Positions 1 through 5,294 of a DNA stretch of 10,083 bases are shown one piece after another; positions within the stretch are counted from its first letter, which is position 1, and every line of letters starts with the position of its first letter. Where the stretch lies: contig JAODGP010000071.1 of the NCBI GenBank assembly GCA_025464345.1, forward strand, positions 2,894 to 12,976. The letters run 5' to 3'. The position numbers and the translations under genes were made by a program. The stretch comes from Methanosarcinales archaeon (lineage in GTDB: Archaea; Halobacteriota; Syntropharchaeia; Alkanophagales; Methanospirareceae). The notes under the pieces were generated by a model. It was given only the letters and a program-made list of their open reading frames with translations. It did not search any database and was not told the DNA's origin.

Positions 1-366
1 CGTGGGATGCACTTCCTGCTCAAGCAGTTCCTCAGCCTTCTTCAGCAATTCACCGCCTATGACAACCGCACTGGTCGTGCCATCGCCAACCTCGTTATCC
101 TGCGTCTTCGCTATCTCCACCATCATCTTCGCCGCTGGATGCTCTATGTCCATCTCCTTCAGTATGGTTGCGCCATCGTTCGTTATTACCACGTCACCCA
201 TGGAATCAACCAGCATCTTGTCCATACCCTTGGGTCCGAGCGTGGACTTCACCGCACTGGCGATCGTCTTCGCGGCGAGTATGTTCCTGCTCTGTGCGTC
301 TTTCCCCCTCGTTCGCTCACTGCCTTCCTTCAATATCAATATCGGTGTTCCACCCAATTGCGCCAT
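1..366 (-). CDS. thsA: Thermosome subunit (group II chaperonin), N-terminal part
   Basis: This is the first 122 codons of an archaeal group II chaperonin subunit, which assembles into double-ring ATP-driven folding chambers in the cytoplasm. The gene continues beyond the left edge. On the minus strand the protein opens MAQLGGTPILILKEGSERTR. It then shows the equatorial-domain signatures of the TCP-1/thermosome family: a KSTLGPKGMDKMLVD stretch near residues 42-56, VVITNDGATILKEM around 61-74, and the ATP-phosphate-binding GDGTTSAV near residues 95-102. The ATG at 366 is chosen because the start matches the family and GGAGGTG lies 9 nt upstream. A TATA-like element sits about 38-47 bp upstream. 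The subunit class (alpha, beta or other paralogue) cannot be decided from this part, so the symbol is tentative. Confidence 0.96.
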   Translation of the reverse strand, partial: MAQLGGTPILILKEGSERTRGKDAQSRNILAAKTIASAVKSTLGPKGMDKMLVDSMGDVVITNDGATILKEMDIEHPAAKMMVEIAKTQDNEVGDGTTSAVVIGGELLKKAEELLEQEVHPT

Positions 367-375
367 CTTCTCTCA

Positions 376-382
376 CACCTCC
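376..382 (-). promoter_or_regulatory. Shine-Dalgarno site of the thermosome gene
   Basis: On the minus strand the sequence reads GGAGGTG, a strong match to the archaeal anti-SD. Nine bases separate it from the ATG at 366. It fixes the start of the chaperonin gene. Confidence 0.85.
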
Positions 383-403
383 ATTTTTCTTATGTTTGCA
401 GTT

Positions 404-413
404 CTATATAAAG
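404..413 (-). promoter_or_regulatory. Probable TATA box of the thermosome gene
   Basis: The minus strand reads CTTTATATAG, preceded by purine-containing AT-rich sequence that could act as a BRE. A start about 25 bp downstream would fall near 383, leaving a leader of about 17 nt that contains the SD. The element is nearly symmetric, so its direction is inferred from its distance to the chaperonin ATG. Confidence 0.6.
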
Positions 414-429
414 TTTGATATTCTAAACT
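412..429. repeat. Inverted repeat between two TATA elements (possible operator)
   Basis: AGTTT at 412-416 and AAACT at 425-429 form a perfect 5-bp inverted repeat with an 8-bp spacer. It lies between, and touches, two copies of CTATATAAA at 404-412 and 428-436. The placement between a chaperonin promoter and a tRNA promoter would suit a regulator, but the arms are short and AT-rich and could arise by chance. Confidence 0.3.
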
Positions 430-437
430 ATATAAAA
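428..437 (+). promoter_or_regulatory. Probable TATA box of the tRNA-Thr/thiDN unit
   Basis: The plus strand has CTATATAAAA, whose centre is about 31 bp upstream of the tRNA 5' end at 464. Transcription about 26 bp downstream would give a pre-tRNA leader of roughly 5 nt. No other TATA-like sequence lies between here and the thiDN start, so this is likely the promoter for both. It could also act on the minus strand as a second chaperonin TATA. Confidence 0.6.
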
Positions 438-463
438 CTGAAACATCAACCCACAAATAAACC

Positions 464-535
464 GCCCTGGTAGCATAGTGGTAATGCGCCACCTTGGTAA
501 GGTGGAGACCGCGGGTTCGAGCCCCGCCCAGGGCT
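464..535 (+). tRNA. tRNA-Thr (anticodon GGT)
   Basis: A complete cloverleaf of 72 nt can be folded. The acceptor stem is GCCCTGG with CCAGGGC. The D arm is GCAT/ATGC with loop AGTGGTA. The anticodon stem CCACC/GGTGG holds the loop TTGGTAA, which gives anticodon GGT. The variable loop is AGACC, and the T arm is GCGGG/CCCGC with loop TTCGAGC. The discriminator is T (U73), as in archaeal tRNA-Thr. No CCA is encoded and there is no intron. It reads ACC and, by wobble, ACT codons. The thiDN start codon lies only 10 nt after its 3' end. Confidence 0.96.
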
Positions 536-545
536 GTATTGTTCA

Positions 546-1874
546 ATGGCAATAAGAAGGGTTATCACCATCGGTGGTTCTGATAGCAGTGGTGGCGCAG
601 GCATACAGGCGGATATAAAGACCTTCTCCGCTCTCGGCGTATATGCAACCTCGGTCGTCACCGCTGTTACCGCTCAGAATTCACGTGGCGTACAGGCTAA
701 GCTGGATATACCCGTTGAGCTCCTGAACTCGCAGCTCAGAGCGGTCATAGACGATATCGGCGTGGATTATGCGAAGACCGGGATGTTACCCTCTTCTGAT
801 ACCGTGGAAACGGTAGCGGCAGCGCTTAAAGAATATAAAGTGCCCTTCGTGCTCGATCCTGTGTTGAGGGCTGGTTCAGGCTCCGCTCTCATGGAGCCAC
901 GGGCGATAGATACGCTCGTGCAGCATCTCATACCACTGTGCAGGGTCGTAACACCAAATCTACCTGAGGCTGCTGCCATATCGGGCATGGCGATAAGGAC
1001 CGAATCTGACATGAGAGATGCGGCAATTGCCATACACAGGCTGGGCGCACCTGCAGTCATAATAAAAGGCGGGCATCTCGAACGTGGAACCGCAGCAGGT
1101 AAAGCGGTAGACCTGATATACGACGGTAGATTCCATGAACTGGAGCTGGGGTATATTGTGCATGAAGGCATACTGCACGGCGGTGGCTGTTCCTTCTCCG
1201 CTGCTCTTACTGCTGAACTGGCGAAAGGGCACGATTTATACCACGCAGCTGTGAGTGCCAAGGAGTTCGTTCATCATGCCATAGCCCACAGCGATGCCAT
1301 CGCAGGATTCCGTGTGGTGAATCCCGTACACAGGCTACGGATGGATGCGGACAGGTATCGTGTGCTGAACAATGTAAAGCATGCGGTAAAGCAATTGAAG
1401 GAGATGAAAAACTTCAGGGAGCTCATACCCGAGGTGGGAACCAATATAGGTATGGCAATAGAGGGTGCATCGGACAGATATGACGTAGCAGCGGTGGATG
1501 GCAGGATACACATCACGCAGGAAGGCATACATGCCGGCTGCGTCGAGTTCGGCGCGAGCAGTCACGTGGCTCGTATGATACTGACGATGATGCAGTACGA
1601 GCCCGCAAGGAGGAGTGCCATCAATATTAAGTATACACCTGAGCTGGTTTACGCATGTGAAGATGCGGGACTGGTGGTCTCCCATTTCGAGCGTGATAAA
1701 GAACCACCGGGTATGGAGACCATGGTCTGGGGCATAAGAGAAGCTATAAAATCGGCGAGCAAACTGCCTGATGTCATATTCGACTGCGGTGCACATGGCA
1801 AGGAGGCGATGATAAGGGTCTATGGCAACACTGCGACGGATGTGGTGAAGAAATTGAGGAGGGTTCTGAATTGA
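546..1874 (+). CDS. thiDN: Bifunctional HMP/HMP-P kinase and thiamine-phosphate synthase (ThiD-ThiN fusion)
   Basis: This 442-residue cytoplasmic enzyme is a two-domain archaeal thiamine biosynthesis protein. The N-terminal ThiD domain (about residues 1-255) phosphorylates hydroxymethylpyrimidine twice. Its ribokinase-fold marks are ITIGGSDSSGGAGIQAD near residues 7-23, GSGSALMEP near 112-120, VTPNLPEAAAISG near 137-149 and VIIKGGHL near 173-180. The catalytic Cys is C215 in HGGGC, where the family usually has HGTGC, so the anion-hole Thr is replaced by Gly. The C-terminal ThiN domain (about 270-440) joins HMP-PP to thiazole phosphate. It is recognised by IPEVGTNIG, the PGMETMVWG segment and VIFDCGAHGKEAMIRVYG. 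ThiN replaces bacterial-type ThiE in many archaea. No SD is seen before the ATG, and the 10 nt to the tRNA leave no room for a promoter. The 3' end overlaps dapF by 4 nt. Confidence 0.95.
   Translation: MAIRRVITIGGSDSSGGAGIQADIKTFSALGVYATSVVTAVTAQNSRGVQAKLDIPVELLNSQLRAVIDDIGVDYAKTGMLPSSDTVETVAAALKEYKVPFVLDPVLRAGSGSALMEPRAIDTLVQHLIPLCRVVTPNLPEAAAISGMAIRTESDMRDAAIAIHRLGAPAVIIKGGHLERGTAAGKAVDLIYDGRFHELELGYIVHEGILHGGGCSFSAALTAELAKGHDLYHAAVSAKEFVHHAIAHSDAIAGFRVVNPVHRLRMDADRYRVLNNVKHAVKQLKEMKNFRELIPEVGTNIGMAIEGASDRYDVAAVDGRIHITQEGIHAGCVEFGASSHVARMILTMMQYEPARRSAINIKYTPELVYACEDAGLVVSHFERDKEPPGMETMVWGIREAIKSASKLPDVIFDCGAHGKEAMIRVYGNTATDVVKKLRRVLN
1856..1864 (+). promoter_or_regulatory. Shine-Dalgarno site supporting the TTG start of dapF
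   Basis: GAGGAGGGT lies inside the last codons of thiDN, with 6 nt between it and the TTG at 1871. It is the main reason for accepting a TTG start rather than the in-frame ATG at 1901. Confidence 0.7.
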
Positions 1875-2707
1875 ACGAGATAGAGATAAGATTCACGAAG
1901 ATGCACGGCTGTGGTAATGACTTCATAGTGATAGACGAGCATGAAGGCGAGGTGATTCCCGAGTCCCGCAAGGGTGAACTCAGCAGGGTATTATGCCGGA
2001 GGAGGCTGGGTATAGGTGCAGATGGCGTCATATTCGTATGTATGCCATACGATAGCGTGCACGATGCACGGATGCGGATATTCAATGCCGATGGGACAGA
2101 AGCGGAGATGAGCGGTAATGGTATGCGATGCTTCGCAAAATATGTGTATGAACGTGGTCTGGTTCATACCCGAAGGATGAGGATAGAGACGCCTGGTGGC
2201 ACGATAATCCCGGAGGTGGAGTGCATAGATGGTAAAGTCGGCACGATACGGGTATTCATGGGCAAGCCACGGCTTGAACGGCTGAGTACTCCACTATACG
2301 TGAATGATGAGATAGGCGAGCTGAACCTGACGGTGGTAAACCTCGGCAATCCCCATGCGGTCATCGTAGTCCGCTCTTTTGAGACGTTCGACCTCGCTCT
2401 CGCCGGCAGGAGCATAGAATCGCACCCGGTGTTCCCGAATCGCACGAACGTGGATTTCGTATTGAACCATGGAGGTAATGAGATAAGTGTGCGGACGTAT
2501 GAACGGGGTGTTGGAGAGACGCTATCATGTGGCACGGGCTCCACCGCTTCTGTGCTCGCATTGAACGAGCTGGGACTCATCAATGCTGATGCTCCGGTGA
2601 CCGTGCACACCATGGGTGGCGACCTGCGTGTGGAGCTGAAGGATGGGGGTGCATATCTCACGGGACCTGCGGAAGAGGTATTTGAGGGCGTGATCGTGCT
2701 GAGATGA
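1871..2707 (+). CDS. dapF: Diaminopimelate epimerase
   Basis: This enzyme interconverts LL- and meso-diaminopimelate, the step before the last in lysine synthesis, by a cofactor-independent two-cysteine mechanism. At 278 residues it has the usual family length. The N terminus reads FTKMHGCGNDFIVID (about residues 8-22). The two catalytic cysteines are both present: C87 in SGNGMRCFAKY and C220 in GETLSCGTGST. GNPHAVIVV near 160-168 and the NRTNVDFV segment near 193-200 are further family marks. The TTG start overlaps the thiDN stop (TTGA) and has a good SD. The ATG at 1901 would remove the first beta strand and is less likely. The 3' end overlaps ubiX as ATGA, so translation is probably coupled. 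The meso-DAP made here would feed lysine synthesis; no other lysine gene is in the window. Confidence 0.96.
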   Translation: MNEIEIRFTKMHGCGNDFIVIDEHEGEVIPESRKGELSRVLCRRRLGIGADGVIFVCMPYDSVHDARMRIFNADGTEAEMSGNGMRCFAKYVYERGLVHTRRMRIETPGGTIIPEVECIDGKVGTIRVFMGKPRLERLSTPLYVNDEIGELNLTVVNLGNPHAVIVVRSFETFDLALAGRSIESHPVFPNRTNVDFVLNHGGNEISVRTYERGVGETLSCGTGSTASVLALNELGLINADAPVTVHTMGGDLRVELKDGGAYLTGPAEEVFEGVIVLR

Positions 2708-3267
2708 GGCTGATAACAGGGATAACGGGTGCGAGTGGCGTGGTATATGCGAAGCGGCTGCTTGAAGTGCTGCATCATGCAACAGATGTGGAGGTTGACC
2801 TCATCATCACTCCCTGTGGTCGCTACATAATAGAACATGAACTGGGCATATCGAGCAGGGAAGTGGAGGTGCTCGCAACACGTGTGTGGGATATCGCGGA
2901 CATGGCTGCCGATATCGCAAGTGGCTCACAATTGTGCGACGGGATGGTGATAGTCCCGTGCACGATGAACACGCTGGCAAAGCTCGCTCACGGTATCGCA
3001 GACAATCTGCTACTGCGTGCTTCTGATGTGATACTGAAGAATGACAAGAAGCTGGTCGTAGTGCCCCGTGAATCTCCACTGAACGAGACGCACCTTGAGA
3101 ATTTACTCAAATTGAGACAGAGAGGCGTGACGATATTGCCTCCTGCACCTGCATTTTATCATCATCCGAAGACGATAGCTGAGCTGGTGGATTTCGTCGT
3201 GGCGCTCATACTCGACCAGTTCAATCTGCCACACACTCTCGTGCCGAGATGGAGGAAGCCCGAATGA
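2704..3267 (+). CDS. ubiX: Flavin prenyltransferase, UbiX family
   Basis: The 187-residue product matches the UbiX/Pad1 family, which attaches a dimethylallyl group to FMN to make prenylated FMN, the cofactor of UbiD-type decarboxylases. The N-terminal flavoprotein motif is GITGASGVVYAKRLLEVL (residues 6-23). The middle part has SQLCDGMVIVPCTMNTLAKL and GIADNLLLRASDVILK. R122 and E123 lie in the conserved PRESPL segment, followed by GVTILPPAPAFYHHPKTI. Archaea of this type need prenyl-FMN for UbiD-like enzymes, for example anhydromevalonate phosphate decarboxylase of the archaeal mevalonate route. No ubiD is in the window, so the partner is inferred. The start codon sits in an ATGA overlap with dapF without a close SD, and the stop sits in an ATGA overlap with the next gene. 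Confidence 0.94.
   Translation: MRLITGITGASGVVYAKRLLEVLHHATDVEVDLIITPCGRYIIEHELGISSREVEVLATRVWDIADMAADIASGSQLCDGMVIVPCTMNTLAKLAHGIADNLLLRASDVILKNDKKLVVVPRESPLNETHLENLLKLRQRGVTILPPAPAFYHHPKTIAELVDFVVALILDQFNLPHTLVPRWRKPE
3251..3255 (+). promoter_or_regulatory. Shine-Dalgarno site of the a,c-diamide synthase gene
   Basis: GGAGG lies inside the ubiX 3' end, 8 nt before the ATG at 3264. It favours 3264 over the in-frame upstream ATG at 3249, which would overlap the SD itself. Confidence 0.65.
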
Positions 3268-4676
3268 TGACGAGCATACCAAGGGTGCTGATAGCAGGCG
3301 ACCGTAGCTCGGCAGGAAAGACAACCATCTGCATCGGGCTACTGAGCATCCTGCGTGAACTCGGCTACACAGTCCAGGCTTTCAAAGTCGGGCTTGATTA
3401 CATAGACCCCGGATTCCATACCCTCGTCTCCGGCAGGGCTTCGAGGAATCTGGACGGCTTTATCATGCCGCCGGAGGTGGTGAAGGAGACATTCGGTAGA
3501 GCGTGTGAAGGTGCGGATATGGTGATTATAGAGGGAGTGCGAGGGCTCTATGAGGGCTTGAATTATAATAGTGATGTTGGCAGCACAGCGCAGATAGCGA
3601 AGATACTCCACTGCCCCACGGTGCTCGTCGTGGATGCGAGTAGCATAACGAGGAGTGTTGCCGCACTGGTCAATGGCTACCGGAGTTTCGACCCCGGAGT
3701 GAGGATATCCGCAGTTATACTGAATAATCTCGGCAGCACACGCCATGGTGAAAAGGCAGAACGAGCGGTTCGTGAATACTGCGGGGTTGATGTGATAGGG
3801 AAGATACCGAGGAGTAGCGACCTGGCGATTTCCATGCGCCACCTCGGACTGGTCACCGCTATGGAATGCAGAACTCGCTGGGGCGAATTCAAGCACGTGC
3901 TTGAGCGGATACAGCATACGGTGGAGGAGAACATGGACATATCCGCACTGGTGGAGATAGCGAATACCGCAGATGCACTGGAACTGCCCGAACCGCGGGT
4001 CTTCCAGCGGCGCTGTGCGAGACGTGTGAGGATAGGTATCGCACTCGATGAGGCTTTCAACTTCTATTACCCGGACAATCTCGACTTGCTCATGCAGGAA
4101 GGTGCTGAACTGGTATATTTCAGTCCGATACACGATGAACGGCTGCCAGAAGGGCTTGATGCATTGTATATCGGTGGTGGATTCCCTGAGATATACGCTG
4201 CTGAGCTCTCATCAAATACCGCTATGCTGCATGATATACAGGCTTTTCACGATGCCCATGGCGTTATGTATGCGGAATGTGGCGGTTTGATGTATCTCAT
4301 GGGCGAGCTTGAGTATAACCGTGAGAGTTTCGGTATGTGTGGCTTGATAGATGGCAGAGTGAGGTTCAGGGAGCGGCGACTGGTGAATTACGTGGAAGCC
4401 GAATTCACACGGGATTGCATACTCGGCAGACGTGGCAATCGGTTCAGAGGGCATGAGTTCCACAGGTCGGAGATAGAGCTACGAAATAATAAAATACGGT
4501 TCGCATACCGGATGTTAAGGGGCGAGGGCATCTACGATGGACGAGATGGCATAATCACAGATAATCCCAACTGCCTGGCTTCTTACTCTCATATACACGG
4601 CGCATCCTACACGGATTTCGCACGGAACCTGGTTGATAGTGCGAGTAAGAGCAGGAATGGGGTCGGTGCGATTTGA
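3264..4676 (+). CDS. cfbB: Ni-sirohydrochlorin / cobyrinate a,c-diamide synthase (CfbB/CobB/CbiA family)
   Basis: This is a 470-residue glutamine-dependent amidotransferase that amidates the a and c acetate side chains of a tetrapyrrole. The N-terminal dethiobiotin-synthase-like ATPase domain has the P-loop GDRSSAGKTT with K19, then FKVGLDYIDPGFH and the ASRNLDGFIM segment. The C-terminal class I glutaminase-like domain carries YIGGGFPEIYAAEL, the nucleophile C339 in YAECGGLMYL, GHEFHRSEIE with H397 and H400, and YSHIHGAS with H443 and H445. In methanogens and ANME archaea one homologue (CfbB) acts on Ni-sirohydrochlorin on the way to coenzyme F430 and another (CbiA) on cobyrinic acid. The sequence alone does not separate them, so the symbol is provisional. 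The start at 3264 is chosen for the ATGA overlap and the SD; 3267 is possible. The last 19 bp overlap the antisense tRNA-Trp gene. Confidence 0.88.
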   Translation: MMTSIPRVLIAGDRSSAGKTTICIGLLSILRELGYTVQAFKVGLDYIDPGFHTLVSGRASRNLDGFIMPPEVVKETFGRACEGADMVIIEGVRGLYEGLNYNSDVGSTAQIAKILHCPTVLVVDASSITRSVAALVNGYRSFDPGVRISAVILNNLGSTRHGEKAERAVREYCGVDVIGKIPRSSDLAISMRHLGLVTAMECRTRWGEFKHVLERIQHTVEENMDISALVEIANTADALELPEPRVFQRRCARRVRIGIALDEAFNFYYPDNLDLLMQEGAELVYFSPIHDERLPEGLDALYIGGGFPEIYAAELSSNTAMLHDIQAFHDAHGVMYAECGGLMYLMGELEYNRESFGMCGLIDGRVRFRERRLVNYVEAEFTRDCILGRRGNRFRGHEFHRSEIELRNNKIRFAYRMLRGEGIYDGRDGIITDNPNCLASYSHIHGASYTDFARNLVDSASKSRNGVGAI

Positions 4677-4731
4677 ACGCACGACCGGCGAGTCTGGAGC
4701 CCGCTGCCCTACCGGACTAGGCCACGACCCC
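4658..4731 (-). tRNA. tRNA-Trp (anticodon CCA), intronless
   Basis: On the minus strand a 74-nt cloverleaf folds. The acceptor is GGGGTCG/CGACCCC. The D arm is GCCT/GGGC with loop AGTCCGGTA. The anticodon stem GCGGG/CTCGC includes one G-U pair, and its loop CTCCAGA gives anticodon CCA. The variable loop is CGGTC, and the T arm is GTGCG/CGCAC with loop TTCAAAT. The discriminator is A and no CCA is encoded. Many euryarchaeal tRNA-Trp genes carry an intron that doubles as a C/D guide RNA for Cm34 and Um39. This one has no intron, and position 39 is C. Its T arm and 3' acceptor strand are antisense to the last codons and stop of the upstream amidotransferase gene. Confidence 0.96.
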
Positions 4732-4745
4732 TTTATATTTTATAT
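4731..4745 (+). promoter_or_regulatory. Possible TATA box of the membrane protein/helicase unit
   Basis: The plus strand has CTTTATATTTTATAT, an archaeal-type TATA element. A start about 25 bp downstream would fall near 4760 and give a leader of about 40 nt before the ATG at 4802. It overlaps the leader of the divergent tRNA-Trp, so the two promoters share about 70 bp. Confidence 0.45.
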
Positions 4746-4752
4746 CTCGCAG

Positions 4753-4763
4753 TATAATAAAAA
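4753..4763 (-). promoter_or_regulatory. Possible TATA box of tRNA-Trp
   Basis: The minus strand reads TTTTTATTATA, centred about 26 bp upstream of the tRNA 5' end at 4731. A closer AT-rich stretch (ATATAAAATATAAAG) immediately before the tRNA is too near to place a start at the mature end. Confidence 0.45.
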
Positions 4764-4801
4764 TGTTAAGGAATGGCTTCATAGGATAGTGATTATAGGG
4801 A

Positions 4802-5284
4802 ATGGGCAACGGCAAAGATGAGTACATAGCAGGATTGAAGAAGACGGTGGTCCCGCTACTCTTCGGTGTTCTCGCAGGTGTTATATGCTTCTCATTATAC
4901 ACGTCTCAGCCGCTCATGGTCATCAATGACGGCTCTGCCGCGGCATATCTGAACGAAGGGGTTATTCCTGCCAATCTATCTGCCATGTTAGAGGCTAAGG
5001 GCATCACTCTCGATAATGCCACCGTTACGACGGTGGAAAGGCACAAATGGATTATAAATAATGAATATGTGATAAGATGCGATTCAATGGGGCTGGGAGT
5101 ATACCGTAGCCTGGTATCTGAAGACTGGTTGCTCATCGCTTTGCTTTTAATAATCATACAGAAATTCGTGTATCCTGTCATGCATATACGAATAGAGAGA
5201 ACAATAGACTGGGTAACGGTAGCGTTTATAACAGCATTCTTCTGGTTCATCTCTTTTACGCTCTTACTCGCTGTTATGTTCTGA
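4802..5284 (+). CDS. Membrane protein of unknown function with three predicted helices
   Basis: I do not recognise this 160-residue protein. Three hydrophobic segments are visible: residues about 15-33 (VVPLLFGVLAGVICFSLY), about 108-127 (DWLLIALLLIIIQKFVYPVM) and about 138-159 (VAFITAFFWFISFTLLLAVM). Between the first and second lies a polar domain of about 70 residues with no cysteine pair or catalytic motif I can name. The N terminus is short and charged (MGNGKDEYIAGLKK). An in-frame TAG at 4796-4798 blocks any upstream extension. The SD is weak (only AGGGA next to the ATG). It ends 10 bp before the Lhr helicase gene on the same strand and is probably co-transcribed with it, but this says little about its function. 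Confidence 0.82.
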   Translation: MGNGKDEYIAGLKKTVVPLLFGVLAGVICFSLYTSQPLMVINDGSAAAYLNEGVIPANLSAMLEAKGITLDNATVTTVERHKWIINNEYVIRCDSMGLGVYRSLVSEDWLLIALLLIIIQKFVYPVMHIRIERTIDWVTVAFITAFFWFISFTLLLAVMF

Positions 5285-5294
5285 TAAATGCTGG

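Noticed and set aside
2..473. Several plus-strand ORFs of 100-138 codons
   Set aside because: They are antisense to the clearly conserved thermosome N terminus and tRNA region, and their translations show no family motif.
3249..3263. Upstream ATG at 3249 as start of the diamide synthase
   Set aside because: The ATG at 3264 has a correctly spaced GGAGG and the same ATGA overlap used by the preceding gene pair. The 3249 ATG abuts that SD.
2164..4463. Long minus-strand ORFs, including a 264-codon one at 3339-4133
   Set aside because: They lie opposite dapF, ubiX and the diamide synthase, which carry intact catalytic motifs. The antisense products are composition-biased and unrecognisable.
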